From NCBI GenBank assembly GCA_023853785.1, contig JAJIRX010000028.1, forward strand, positions 158,392-222,391: a stretch of 64,000 nucleotides of DNA, given 5' to 3'. The stretch is from Psilocybe azurescens. Taxonomy: Eukaryota; Basidiomycota; Agaricomycetes; Agaricales; Agrocybaceae. Positions 12,731 to 24,980 of the stretch are shown piece after piece. Each line of letters starts with the position of its first letter. Within the stretch, counting starts at the first letter, position 1. The notes beneath the pieces are model-generated. The model was not told the DNA's origin and did no database searches. It was given only the letters and a program-made list of their open reading frames with translations. Position numbers and translations under genes: made by a program.

Positions 12731-15381
12731 CTCCAACTAGCAGCTTGCACTCTCGAGAAGCGGGCCGGAATATCATTGAAGAAGGGATGTCCAGGCGGTA
12801 ATATTCAAAGTGCATGCGAAGTACCACGAGGAAACGGACACAGACTTGTGAGCAAAATTCCACAAGCTTATTGATGAATCTACCGCAATGATTCTATTCA
12901 TCTCGAATCATCAACCACGTCACCATCCTTCTGAGACTCTATTTACTCTAGCCGAACTCCATTATAGTCATCAGTCCTTAGTAGACAAACAGAAAGAAGA
13001 AAAACACCTGATACAGATTGCCTTTGCAAAAACTCCGTTGGTGCCTCAATAGTAGCAAATACAACCTCCTTTTATAGATGCTCTGTAGACAGGTTCTTGA
13101 AATAGCAATCACGAGGCATACTAGAGGATGTCAGACAGGGGAGAGTTGACCAAACGATTGCCCCGCCTGCGAAATAACAAGATGGCTTGAGGCCAATCTA
13201 TTTTTAGTAGGCATAAATTCGAAAATACATCGGATGCTTGATACAATGATAGGTTAGGAAGTCCCATCCCTACCTGAGAGTCCGAGAGGCCGCATACAAC
13301 TGTTGCTATCCACTCTCCAAAAGCAACATCATGACCGGCAGCAAACATTATAACGCCATATCCTCGGGAGCGAGAGCATCATCTAAAGATTTTAGCAGGA
13401 AAGTGTGTTTTCGCGGAGAACACTTATCCTTGAGCAACTAAATATTGTATGGACATCTGGCGTGTTGATGACTATATTGTAGCAGATTGACAAGACACGC
13501 TATAGGTCCAACTCATGATCGAGAAAATTTGGAAAAGGAGGCTGCGTCGAGAAACTATAGATAGTTGCTGGGCGTGGGCAGTCTCGAGTCGCATATAGCT
13601 GTCTAACTGGACAAGATGACGCAGATTCGGCTTGGACAGAACCACTCATGGGTACTTCCCAAAACGTTGTTCGCGGGGCCCGAAAATTCTGCCGAAAGTA
13701 TAGACACAATTCTACGCCTGATTTAGTTGACTAAGTATCCAAACTTTGAAGGAGAAGAATACTTGGGTTTTCGTAGAACAATTCAAGGTCGCGTCAATGG
13801 TGCGACCCGTGATGTTCTGTGCGGGCTGTGCATTGAAGTCTAAAGACAAAGCTCGAATCATTGACTCTGTCTTAGAGAGAAGCAAAGCATACCTAAAATT
13901 CTGGCTTCTCACCCCGCTGCCCCACGTGTACTCAGCCTAACCACTCGTTGTTCGTCAGGACAGTTATACGACATCATTCGGGAGAAATTGCGCAGTTTCC
14001 CATCGCAAATGAGGGCGGGTTTCCGCGACGATTAGAAATCAAATATTTTGCATGGCGGTCTGCGCAATATCCAAACATCTCGACAGACATTGATTATCAG
14101 ACAGCAATCCAAATATTTCACGTCCATGAGTAGCAGTCAATCAGGGGAAATAATCGCTTTCTTGCTGGCATGGCATGGGGTCGATACTGGGTTGTATTTA
14201 GAATGTACTGAATGAATTGGAGAGCAATTGAGTAGCTTTCTTGATCACAGATGACCACCTTCAGACACTTACGAGTGTAGCCGGATGTTCCCTGGATCCA
14301 TGTGAGTGGTACAGGGATCGGGCGGATCACCAGAGACTGCTTGAGGCGGCTTGACCTGCCAGTGAACTAATAGTCAAACAGTAACGGGTTCACGGTTGTT
14401 GTATTATATATTTCGTCTAACCGATCTTGTAAAGCCAGCCTGGTGGAATCCCATCTCCGTCATGCTAGAGGGACTACCGGCTCTCCGAATGCTTTCCACT
14501 GCAGTTTGTCTCATGCCCCATGTATAGCTCTGAGACTAACAGCAAGAAACTGTGCCGAACACTGGCAAGCAGCGGTACTGCCTAAAATGGCGTGTCAATT
14601 CTTAAAATAAGGCATAATGAAAGACGCAACATGATTGTTCCCGCTGATCACAGAATCAACTTCCTGTTAGAGGTCCAAGAGTTATAATTACACCAGCCTT
14701 CCTTTACTGCCCCAAAAAGACTTTGGACACGGTTGAATAGCAGACAGGAAGAGAACCCAGCGGAATGTCTGTCCGGCCGGACCGCGAAGTATCTCCATGT
14801 CTGAGATTTGGATTGTGCTGGGGAAAGTCAGGATGTCCAGAGCCCTTCGGAGTGGACAAGGCAATAGCTTAGCCATGTAGCGTTCCTTCCCAAGACTTTT
14901 CCCTGGGTCACATATGAAACCGCTCCACATTCGTATGTCAAGTGGAACGATAATCTTCGGATAATATCTTGTTAAAAGGCCATGTGCAAAGTTCAAACAG
15001 GTAGACGACTTTGACGGCATATAATCACCATGGATTGGCCATAAACAGTTCCGACTCCCATCGCCATAGATTTTGCTATCTTGCAGGCAGAAAGAAAGAG
15101 GCTATGGCAAGGTGATAGATTTAACCATGACACAATGGTTGACGCACTGGTCCCTAGCTATTCCAATAGTGAGAAAAGTTTGATTGGTGGAGGTAAGATC
15201 GTGAGTGGCTGACGAGTTCGAGAGTAGAAATGGTCGGCTTCGGGACTTACATAATCGGTTGACAGAGCACAGCTGCATGAGCAACTACATTCTGGAATCT
15301 GCTTAGTACACAACAAGTCATTTTGCTCCTTGACTCATCCATCGCTCGCGCTTTGGTGGGCATTTTATTGGCGTTGGCCAA

Positions 15382-15389
15382 CATATAAG
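15382..15389 (+). promoter_or_regulatory. TATA-like box of the peptidyl-tRNA hydrolase gene
   Basis: The sequence CATATAAG lies about 57 bases before the ATG at 15446, a usual distance for a fungal TATA element. Confidence 0.5.
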
Positions 15390-15445
15390 CCTGCATACAC
15401 TCATTCAGTGATGCTACCATTCCCATAACACTTTCTTTCTATACA

Positions 15446-16118
15446 ATGCCTGTCCCAAATGTCCCCACCTTATTCGTTGCCGGTCTAGGAAATCTTCCTT
15501 TTCCGATTACCCGCCACAGGTACGCCAATCCGTGGAATTGGACGCATTTTTCACTGACAGGTGACCCATAGCGTCGGTCAACTCGTTGTGGATGCTTTGG
15601 CAAACAGATTGGGTATTCGTCTAACGTCGGATCGTGGAGGTTACTCCGGTCAAGGCAATGTTCTCATCGGAGACACGAGAATTAACCTTACTCTCTACAA
15701 GTCAAGTACGTGTATATATAACATTCCACTTGATCACATTGGAATAGTGATCTTGTATCTCAATGTAGAATCCTTGATGAATATTTCTGGGCCTTCCATT
15801 GCCAAAGCCTACAGGCAAACGGTTAATTCTCCGGCTTCTATGATTGTCCTTACCGACTCTTTATCACACCGTGTTGAGGCCCTTTCTGTAAAACTTGGTG
15901 GCTCTGCCAATGGTCACAACGGCGTCAAGAGCATAATTTCTGCACTTGGTGGGGAAATGGGTTTCTATCGATTTCGTCTTGGTATTGGACGTGACGAGTC
16001 TGATGCCGCCGAATATGTGATGCGCCAACTCTCATCTCATGAGCGCCGATACTGGGGTGATGAGGGCCTCGACTTAGTTCTGCGCGAAATAGAGAAGGTA
16101 GCGCTGAAAGCTGGTTAA
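15446..16118 (+). CDS. Peptidyl-tRNA hydrolase (bacterial/mitochondrial Pth1 type)
   Basis: Cleaves the ester bond of peptidyl-tRNAs released from stalled ribosomes, recycling tRNA. Three exons fit: 15446-15519, 15572-15705 and 15769-16118, all with GT-AG borders. Joining exons 1 and 2 gives LFVAGLGNLPFPITRHSVGQ, which carries the family's N-terminal glycine-rich strand and the catalytic His in RHSVG. Exon 3 begins within KSLMNISG (family Asn) and holds IVLTDSL (catalytic-site Asp) and GGSANGHNGVKSI, the most conserved Pth motif. The length of ~185 residues equals the family norm. No long targeting peptide is visible, but the short N-terminus does not exclude mitochondrial import. No frame break is needed. 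Confidence 0.95.
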
Positions 16119-17248
16119 ATCTGTTGCAGCGCTGGTAAGTTTCATTACCGAGCCAATCTTAACGCGGTTTACTGAACGACAATTGAATACATAGCCTATA
16201 CATGAATACCTGCCTTTGCAGCTTCGACATAAAACTGATCGTGAACGAAACGAAACCACGTCAACCTGTGGAGATTTGTGTAACACAGCATTCCCCTAAT
16301 TGATGTTTTGTATAGACAAATCAACTCAATTACGATTTTGTTCAATGATTCATCACAGCTTCGATGGTTACATTGTCAGTTCTCGTTCCGTATGAGCCGT
16401 TGCAGCTCAATAGTACCGTGTCAAGAACATTCACCCAGGAGAAACCGGGGCGTTAAGATAAAGGTTTCATCTAAGTTATCTCAATGAATACATATGTTCT
16501 CATTTGCTCTCTTTCAGCTATAAGATACAAATATAAGTCTTACGGGTGGGTTCCTCACTTCCCTCACATCGCATGACATGAGTTTATGCTACTCCAAAAT
16601 ACCTGGGCGCGCCGCGCATCTCGTGACGTGATCTGATGATTACCAGTGTCCACACTTTGCATCCTTGAGCGAGTGAGGTTTTCTGTCAGTGTCTGTAATC
16701 ATCAAAACGAGATTCTGCCAAATTCTGGTATACATCGGTGTGGACTCTTCCTGAGCTCAGAGGTGTCTAGCTCTGTTGGGTGATTAAGCTTTACCTCTTT
16801 GTTCTAAGTGTTGTATTACACCATCAGTTTGAGATAGACTAGGGCGGTGACTGCCGGCGCCATTGTCCATCAAATTTCCCTTGGCACTCCCTGCTCCCAC
16901 TACCACGGTCATTGCGACCAGGGCTCGATTCCGATTCGGACGACAAATATTCCGAGCTTAACCTTCACAACCGGCATCACCTCGAGCCGTGGCTGAACAC
17001 AGATTATCTGTGCTGTATTAAGCTTTGTCTCGAGGACATTCGAACAGTTGTCGTCGCGATCCTTGTGAATTGATAGCCATTCGCGTCGTACGGAAATGTT
17101 CAGGGCAGCATTTCCAGCCAGAGTAACTGTCTCTCCTTCTCTCTTTACTTCTACTACGAGAGCAGGCTCTATCTTTTTTTTCTTTTTTCTTCTTTTTTTT
17201 GTTTGCTATTTAGGTGGTCCTCTTTGGTCTGGATCCTGCTAGACCAGG
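16119..17248. other. Intergenic region
   Basis: No supported coding signal. A T-rich tract (about 17168-17205, mostly T with C) lies ~45-80 bases before the next gene and probably belongs to its promoter or 5' leader. Confidence 0.55.
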
Positions 17249-19268
17249 ATGCCGTCGTTTACAACAGTCATCGAGGATACTTCCCCTCTTCTTGTCTATT
17301 CCGCAAACTGGGGGCCGGGAAGTCAGAGACGGACACAAAGGCTGACCAGTAAGTCATTGATATTGCTTCTCCCTTACCACCAAATTCCTGATGATAATGA
17401 ATACAATTGTCTTAGATACACACAGAGCAGCTTCACACTCACTCAGACGAATGGTGCATCCATGTCTTTCTCATTCTATGGCTCTTCCGTTGCTGTATAT
17501 GGCGCCAGACGAGGCAACCATGGGAGCTACAACGCCAAAGTTGATAGCTCTGCAGCCCTGCCGTTCAGCGGACAATCGAATACCGATCAATTCAACCAAA
17601 CCATGTTCACCGCCAACGTAAACTTGGGACTTCATAATCTATCGATTACAAATGGAGACAACACGTTTTTCGATGTGGACTACGTAAGTTGCCTTTTTGT
17701 CGCACTGTTGCCGTGTGCATGTCAGGCGACCTGACTTTTTCTCAAGGTCACTTTCGAGTCGAGTGTTGGTAAAGATGACGAGGATCTTATCGTCAACACG
17801 TACCAGGATACGCACCCGGCATTCTCATATACCCCTTCTTCTGCATGGAATACACCAAGCAATGTGGGAACTTTTTGGGTGGCTCGGGCCAGTGCGTAGC
17901 CAAACGCCTCAGTATCGAAGAATCGCCTGCTGACAGCAATTTAGCGCAACCACACAGTCCCAAGCAACTGCTACATTCACATTTCAAGTAAGATTACCTT
18001 CCTTAAAATCGATCTGTAATCAAAAAGCTGATTTACTCCTATCAAAGGGCAAGTCCATCCATGCGCCAGAAAGCTGACGAGTAAAATTGACCATTGGCTC
18101 TTCCTATCTCAGGAGACGCAGTGGCACTGTACGGACCGGTTGGACCCAACTCTTCCGAGTACATACTCTGTTCAAGTGGACAAACAAACGCCATTGTTCT
18201 TCTCCGCCAACAAGGTATTCTACCACCCACAGCAAGTGCTATACTTTGCAGGAAACCTCGGTGCCGGACCGCACACGCTGCAAATTCAACCATTAGGACA
18301 AACGGGAGAATTTGCTATCGATTATGCCGCTATCTACACAACCCCATCGCTAGGAGGCAGGTGAGAATGGCGCTGGCTCTGGACTGATGGAGATATTGAC
18401 GCACGAAACCGATCATATAATTAGCTTCCTCGAAACAGCCCCGACTGTAAAGTGAGTCTTCATCAATGAAACAGTGAAACCTTATCGGAAACCAGAAATA
18501 CTTATTTTCTATCTGACATATGTAGGAACCGAGTTCCTCCAGGCGTTATCGCGGGACTGGTCTTCACCACGATGCTTGCCGTGCTCGCATGTCTTTTCTC
18601 TGGCTTCCTGTTGTGGCGCCAGCGCCATACCCTGAGCCCGAGCTACAAGCACAAGCAACCTAAGCCTGTCGTTGGCGTGCAAGGCCCCGAGTTCGCCCAG
18701 CCGTTCTTGACGTACCCAACCTTCCAACCGAGCGTTCCACGGAGCACACGGAGCAGTGTTCATTCTCGGGCGTCATCTCAGTACAGCTCACATGTGCTGA
18801 CGCCACTCACGGTGCCCATCACGATGACAATGTCGAGCGTCCCTCCCCACAGCGTGGCTAGAACGTATTCCGAGCTCAACACTACGTATAGGTCTGGGTC
18901 GCCGTCCACGGAAGCGGATGCTCCACTGTCTGCTACTATGGATGTTCGTTATATTCCATGGTTTTGATATTCAACACCACCTGACTGATTATGAATATCG
19001 TCATTAGATATCTGAGGCATCAAGCTCGACACATGCTCAACCATGTCAATTCCCATCCGAAAAGACCCTCATCATCATGAGAAATCCCACAAGCTTGCAA
19101 CAACAGATCTACGACGAGCCTAGTGCGAAAGGATCATACTTAGGACTCCAACTCCCGATTCATGAACCTATATCTCCTCTGACGGCACCACCAGAGTACT
19201 CGCAAAGACCTCTGACAATGACTACGGCTATGGCTCAGGTTGGTCAACTGCATGTCGCCAATACCTAA
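17249..19268 (+). CDS. Single-pass membrane protein with two related extracellular-type beta modules (copy 1)
   Basis: No function is known to me; the family is common in Agaricomycetes. Module 1 runs from FTTVIEDTSPLL through MSFSFYGSSVAVYGARRGNH to NTFFDVDYV. Module 2 runs from ATTQSQATATFTF through GDAVALYGPVGPNS to GEFAIDYAAIYTTPS. Both share the pattern hydrophobic-strand, A-x-hh-YG-x3-xN, and end in FxhDY, which suggests an internal duplication of a lectin-like beta-sandwich. One transmembrane helix follows (VIAGLVFTTMLAVLACLFSG), then a basic stretch (WRQRHTL) and a Ser/Pro-rich cytoplasmic tail of ~200 residues. There is no classical signal peptide at the N-terminus. Short introns interrupt both modules. 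One frame break near 17310-17314 (a run of five G) is needed to join exon 1 to the frame of YTQSSFTLTQ. Paralogues lie at 25-30 kb on the other strand. Confidence 0.8.
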
Positions 19269-19854
19269 AAGAAACATTGAATATTTTGGGAGTTTTCGTT
19301 GGGGAAATTGGTTGGGATATTTATAATGATCACTTTGTATTTTGAGGCGAGGGTGGGCCGTACAAGTCCCTGTCATTCTTTTACACACGTTCTGCTGTAA
19401 CATATATTTTCGCTAATAAAACGTTGTAGCCGCATTGAGCATTCTGTGGCTGACATGCATGTTGAAACCGGTGTCGCGAAAAAGGAACCACCATACAGTA
19501 TTATGTAGAGAAATTAAATTACATTTCAAATGAGCAAATATTCATACAACTCTCCTCATCCGCCACCTTCTATTCCCTCGAAACTAGCTAGAATGTACAC
19601 GTACGTATAAAATAACACCCCTTCTCCTCTCCTCTCCGGGGGACTCCCTACAAGCCCCTTCATCACGACCCTACACAGTCAGAAATGTAAATAAATGGCT
19701 AAGATATATGATATGAAAAATCTGCAGAAAAAATTGGACCATTCTAGAGAGAAAAAGCACAAAAATGGGTTCTAGAGTCTGTTGTCCATCCTGACCCTTC
19801 CGTCCGTTTGTTGAAAGACCTTGAATTTGGGAATGCAGTTCGTCTATGGTGGAA
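19269..19854. other. Short intergenic region between convergent genes
   Basis: Holds the 3' ends of the membrane-protein gene (+) and the carrier gene (-). AATAAA-like signals (e.g. CTAATAAAACG near 19413-19423) may serve polyadenylation. Nothing else is seen. Confidence 0.55.
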
Positions 19855-21840
19855 TCAAAACTCCTTTACCTGCGTAAACCGTCAGAATGCCTTGCTTGCA
19901 CAGAATTGAAAGGGGGACGAAAACGTACTAGTTCATACGTGAAAAACGAGGTTGCAATACTGGGGGCAACTTTGACTGGATGCAAAAGAGTTGCATTAGT
20001 CTACAAGATCCGTTCGAGGACAATAAGAGCAACTGACGTAAATTTGGCCACAGGCCACGGTAAAGCCCTGCAACGCCTTCAGTTCGTACGATGCTTGTCA
20101 GCGCGTCGATAGCGCCGTTATATTTGATCGAGCCGCCTTGAATACCCGTCACCTGCATCTTCCGACGGAGCACATCAAAAGGGTACGTCAAAGTCTGCGA
20201 GATCGACCCTGAGAATGAGAATGCTTGTCAGGATTCAAATCGTCATGTTCCTCGACAAAGAAGGCTCACCAGCCAAGGCTCCGCAACTCAGCTTTCTCCA
20301 CACGCTGCTCTTTCCTGGGGGAGTAACGACCCCTCTCAAGAATTCGTATGCGGCGAAGTTGATTCCGACATAGGGTGCTACACCCACGGCCGTCGTCACT
20401 AACCCACGGTACAACGCCCGCACCCCACCTTCTTCGCGCATGATCTTTAAAGTCATGCCCCATATCGTTAAATCCGCCTTGGTATACGCCGACGCAGTGA
20501 CGCCACCCAGACTCGAGGCAACGGCTGACGAAGTGTGGTAAGCGGACGCCAACGCGTGCTTGACCTGTTGCCCGGCTATTGCATTAACTGGCGCGGCCTT
20601 CGTGGAAAGGGGTACTGCGGTGAGGGATACAGAAGCGGTGGCAATCGACAGTCGGGACCGCACGAGGTCTAAGGGGTATGTCGAACCTGTATCATCACAA
20701 CATGGTGAGCACAAATGGCGTAATATACGTCATCGGGTCTGATGACTGAGTGTTCCGAAAACCAGAAGAAGACATACAGACAGAGGTGATACCAGCGAGG
20801 GCGCCGCTAGCCAGTCGTTTCGGGGTATCGAGTTCTTTCGAACCATGTTTAGTAAACCACTGGGAAAACATCGCAAGAAGTATGACGTCAGTTTCGGGAA
20901 AATTGAACGGAAATGAATGTAGGCAATAATAGGGATGGCTGCAACTGACGGCCTAAGATGCCTGTCAGGACCACGAAGACTGGCAATGAAGACCTTGGAC
21001 AACATGCTGGAGGGGCTTTGGGGGAATATGGGTGCATCGCAAGACCGGACCGCAAGCCAAGAAATGGACCATGAACCTTGTCGGGCTCATATATATCGGG
21101 GCCCGCCTCAGCCCTAACCGATGCACCAATAAGCAAGCCACGTTCCCGCGAGCCTGCGAGCAGTCCGCACCCATCGCGTCCAAGAATAATATCACTTTTG
21201 TGTCGAAATGAAAGCCAATTTCCGCCATAGCCTTGTCGCTTTGAAAAGAGTTCCTCACCTTCTTCAACTGTTCATATGTAGTGAATTGGACAGCACTATG
21301 GGTCATGTCAGTATAAGAGACTTTGATGTAATATGCAGAACATGTGCACGACAGCCGGGCCAACGCCACAAGTATGAGGTGCTCACCTGTAAGGCACAAT
21401 ACGCAGACAATTAATGCCATTCCCTCTCATGAAGCCCTGGAAGCCCTCCTCCTTCCACATCCTGATTAAACTTCTCCAGACCCCCTTATATTGTGAATCA
21501 CTCCCGCGCGGCTGCACCTGTCTGAACCGGTGCAAGCGGCATGAATTTACGGTCAAAGATCGAGCAGAGTTTGTAGGCTTACTGAATGATCTTCAGCCTT
21601 TCTAGTGGGCTGACAACAGTCCTCGAAGCAGCTCCCGCGCATCCTCCAGCTATTTCACAATGGATCAATAAATATAGAAATTGAGCGAAGAGAAGAATGC
21701 CTGAACTTACCCACAAAATACGAAGCAACTTCCGGACTGATCATGAACGACGACTTCTTGACAGGATTCACTGCCTGTGCGATTGTTTCAGTCGACGACG
21801 ACGCAGTCGTGGACGAGCTGGTAGCCGCTGCACTTGTCAT
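19855..21840 (-). CDS. Mitochondrial substrate carrier (SLC25), YPR011C/SLC25A42-like
   Basis: A six-helix inner-membrane carrier. All three repeats show the Px[DE]xx[KR] signature: SPLERLK, YPLDLVR and YPFDVLRRKMQ. Other landmarks are ISPEVASYFVAGGCAGAASR at the start, MRGNGINCLRIVPYSAVQF, YRGLVTTAVGVAPYVGINFA and YRGLWPNLLKVAPSIATSFF. The last exons give YELVKEF and a TGA at 19855-19857. By motif it is closest to the group that includes the yeast adenosine phosphosulfate carrier Ypr011c and the CoA-type SLC25A42; substrate is inferred, not shown. The matrix loop after YPLDLVRSRLS is ~70 residues long and rich in Ala, Ser and Thr, about 45 longer than usual. Six or more short introns are present. 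Confidence 0.9.
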
Positions 21841-23068
21841 GATGAGATAGTAGACTGTGAAGCGAGCATGAAGCGACTAGAAGATATGCTGTTCGTTGCA
21901 GTCCTTTCAGTGGGATGTATGAAAGGAGGACAGCGGTCTATGCGGGAAGAGGGGGAGATCGCACTGGGAGGTGGAGGTGAACGAGGAAAGGGAGGCGAAC
22001 TGTAAAGTTTTAGTTCCGATTTGGGCAGAATACCGATTGTAACAATGATGCATCACGTGCATGGAGTCCATTCATCCGCTTCAACTTGCGGCGGACAGTC
22101 GCTCTATTCACTGATCAACACCGTCAAAACACCGTCGGGCGGTGCATCCTACGTTAGCACCGCATCTTAGACTCTAGACAATGTACACAGCGGTGAAGGG
22201 GGCAAACTAATGTACCCCGACATTCTTTACACGATTTGTTCAACCCACTTTCAAAAACCGACAATCGATAGCAGAAACTGCAAGCGTCCTAAGCGGAGCG
22301 ACCTTGCAGGAGCTGGCGGGAGTCCTTCCCCATCGGATGGATGCGGGAGATTAATCGTACCCAGCTTATCATAAACTGGCTTCGGTCTAATGAGGATTGT
22401 CCAACACCAGCCGCCAGGCTTTCAGGGGCCGTCTCCAAGCCTCCTTAGACTCGCTCCGCACAGGTTTGCTCACTGACTCTGGATACGTAAAGATCACAAC
22501 GCATATTCGACACTGCACGCAATACATTATATAACGTGGTGCCCAGCCCAACCCAACCTACCTCGAGTAACTCAGTGTATTTTACCATGTCTGTCAGGCT
22601 AACACGTGCCCCTCTGAATCCCAATCAAAGGTAATGGCCTACGAAGCGGGAAATTAGCGCCAAACCTACTATGAGAGAATTTTACTGTATATGTTCTTTC
22701 TGGAAAGGCTGCATCGAATTCGGTTCCTGTATTACGCTTATGCTAAACCATGTTGACGCCCGAACCTCGAGCCCGGTTCTTAGGAGGAAGCTAAGAGTCG
22801 GTCCTGGGCATGTACAAGTATAGCACAGACGCAGTATTGCCCCGTCGATGAAAACCCATAACGGCCCAATAATAATAAAATACCATTTGAAAATGTGCAA
22901 TCCGACTCTGGAGGAACGGCGAATCAGTATCAGTACTAACTTCAAGTTTGCCAGAAAGGGAAGCGTATTTCGGCTCAACAGGTTCGATATTAGCGGAAGG
23001 CAACCCCATCTGGAGGCGTGATGTCGAAGAGCGCGTCTCACGCTTCATTGAGAACGATCAAAGTACTA
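21841..23068. other. Intergenic region upstream of the carrier gene
   Basis: The first ~150 bases should hold the divergent carrier promoter. Beyond that no ORF has a recognisable domain. The right edge is the insertion site of the 747-bp inverted-repeat element. Confidence 0.5.
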
Positions 23069-23092
23069 CAGTAGACTCCCTCATAACCCATA
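23069..23092 (+). repeat. Left terminal inverted repeat of the 747-bp element
   Basis: It begins directly after TA at 23067-23068. It pairs with the right terminus with three mismatches in 24 positions. Confidence 0.8.
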
Positions 23093-23159
23093 CCTCTCGG
23101 TGGACTGCTCAGAGTATGGGTTATCAGGGAGTATGGGCTTTGAGGAATGGGCGAAGATA

Positions 23160-23502
23160 TTATTCAAAAAATTGAAAAATTTTCAGAAAGATATATAGAT
23201 TATGTATCATAGTTAGAACCTTCATTAAGTCTCCTACCCATTCCCTTAGCTTCTTCATAATTGCCTTTCCATTTTTTTTCAAGCCTTTCGAGCTCCCTTT
23301 CGTAGTCTGAGGCTTTTTTGAGGTCATACAGAATACACTCCTCCTCAACGGTGTTTGCTTCGTGGTCCAACCACCTCTCATTGGCAGATGAAATACTTTC
23401 TCTGTGTGATAGTTTTGAGGCTAATACATCTTTCTGAGTCTTGATTTTGTTCGAAATTTTGTTGAGACCTTTTTCAAGAATATTGAAAGGTTTTGGAGCC
23501 AT
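23160..23502 (-). CDS. Small charged coiled-coil ORF carried by the TIR element
   Basis: I do not recognise a function. From MAPKPFNILEKGLNK the protein is about 110 residues, very rich in Lys and Glu, with heptad-like helices (DLKKASDYERELERLEKK) and no membrane segment. The motif ERWLDHEANTVEEECIL looks constrained. A run of eight T at 23272-23279 (A8 in the coding sense) is a likely frame-slip point. Shifting frame there turns the tail into KKLREWVGDLMKVL, which continues the helical character better than the unshifted frame ending near 23200. It lies wholly inside the inverted repeats and is therefore probably cargo of the element. It may also be the remains of a longer transposon gene. 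Confidence 0.5.
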
Positions 23503-23791
23503 GGTAAAAGTTTGTTGGTTCACAGTAAAATGTAATAAAAGGTCCATTTTCAATATCCTGAGTGGTCACTAGTGGCACATCAGCACATCACTGTGATCCG
23601 TGCCCATTCAATTAATTTGGTTCACTATGTAGCTCAGGGTCAACGGTAATCTAGCACCCATACCTATGGGTTTTTTCTCCGGGAGGGGTATGGTTATTAC
23701 GGTTCTACGGGTTATGGTTTGCATTTCCCTGCGAACCAACTTATTGGACCGAAAAATGTATGGAGTATTAGGGAGTATGGGTTATCTAGGC

Positions 23792-23815
23792 TATGGGTTA
23801 CGAGGGAGTCGACCG
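23792..23815 (-). repeat. Right terminal inverted repeat of the 747-bp element
   Basis: The reverse complement matches the left terminus in 21 of 24 positions. It is followed by TA at 23816-23817. Confidence 0.8.
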
Positions 23816-24694
23816 TACTGCTTACAACGGAGGTGTCCTCGGCCCTGAACTATTCGATGTGCATGCTACTGTGTACAACTCATCTCAACGACCCCATCAG
23901 GACTCGTAACAGTTTTTTTTTTTTTACAGCGGGAAGAAAAACGGCAGAATTATACCGTGGGCGCCGCGACTGAACCTGTAATCACGTTAAATGATAAAGC
24001 TCTGGGAAGAATATACCACAACGAGTGCTGTTTGGCATCAAGACACCTTGGGGAGAACATTTCTTATCGACTGCAAGGGCAAGGGCATTTTCTTCTCCAA
24101 GAAAAACTTTTCTATGTACACTTGGCGAACACAATTAGGACTGAAAGTGCAGCCTCCTGCGTTCCCTAAAAGCGAAAGAAAAGCAACAATATTGACAACT
24201 CCGCCGGAGCACGAACATCGCACGATTGCGACGGAATTAAGCTTGTACGGCTTTAGACAGATTTAGGGTCTTAGATAACACTATCTATCTCATGAGCGTT
24301 CGGACACTTACAGAATCATCGCCGTCGTAATCAATCTTGGTTATGATTATTGATGAACAATATTTGAGTGCAGTGAGACCCGGTCACCAAGAAATTAGAA
24401 TCATCATGGAGTGCTGCTACAATTACTCTTGTAGTTCACATCAGAAGCATCTCACCAACATTGAGCTCCGTCAGATCATGGAGCATTTGGTACGCTTCAA
24501 TCAGAACATGAGCTGATTAAACTCCATTGAACTGTTCGGGTGATACGGAAGACGCTCTTGGCTCGGTTACCCCTTTTATGAGTATGTTTAATCTATTTTT
24601 AGAACATGAAACTGAAATAGACGCTGGAGGAAAATGAAACGGAAGTTGTCATCTCCAAGAGGAACTCCTGTACGGATCGACAGAATGTATCCTA
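23816..24694. other. Region between the TIR element and duplicated unit A
   Basis: A T11 run lies at about 23912-23922. Two overlapping plus-strand ORFs (23957-24169 and 23991-24266) have no recognised domain. The longer is 91 residues with KGKGIFFSKKNF and TTPPEHEHRTIA. No promoter or intron pattern supports a gene. Confidence 0.45.
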
Positions 24695-24980
24695 GCCCAG
24701 TAGAATGGCGTACTAACTTATGAATTAGTAATTGCCACCAGGTAAGAAACTGAGATGATATGTTCTAGTTGAATCCTGATGCGGTCACCCTATAGCAGTC
24801 TGCGAGCTTCCAGGTCAAATTGCATAATGTAAAGCGTTAGGTGTCCTTCCCACCGTCTATATTAATACAATATCGGTATGTACGAGCAAGATTTATTAAA
24901 GAAGCCCTCAAAAAGCACGACCACCGTGAAGGCCGACAATGTATACGAAACACACACGTTCCATCACGATAGCAGCCATG

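Larger units (their letters stand above)
12686..15445. other. 2.7 kb without a recognised gene; scattered exon-like pieces
   Basis: No known family is recognised. On the minus strand several pieces could be exons joined by plausible splice sites. One at ~14265-14375 reads HWQVKPPQAVSGDPPDPC in one frame and is followed by GTAAGT. Another at ~13715-13935 has WGSGVRSQNF, then a possible intron (GTATGC...TTTAG), then DFNAQPAQNITGRTIDATLN. A third, at ~13500-13705, is rich in Ser, Pro and Cys. A longer open stretch lies at 14688-15020. They could belong to an unknown secreted protein or to decayed genes. I could not build one convincing model. Confidence 0.4.
23069..23815. mobile_element. 747-bp terminal-inverted-repeat element (Tc1/mariner-pogo-like, TA target)
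   Basis: The two ends are imperfect inverted repeats: the left reads CAGTAGACTCCCTCATAACC, and the right, reverse-complemented, reads CGGTCGACTCCCTCGTAACC. About 21 of the first 24 positions agree. Both ends abut the dinucleotide TA (23067-23068 and 23816-23817), as expected for a Tc1/mariner/pogo-type insertion. Inside each end the phrase ATACTCCC..ATAACCCATA recurs in inverted orientation, so each end can fold back on itself. The interior carries one short minus-strand ORF rather than a transposase, so the element would be non-autonomous. Superfamily placement is inferred from the TA flanks and end sequence only. Confidence 0.75.

Noticed and set aside
21655..22005. Plus-strand ORF opposite the carrier start
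   Set aside because: It is a shadow of the Ser/Thr-rich N-terminus of the carrier on the other strand.
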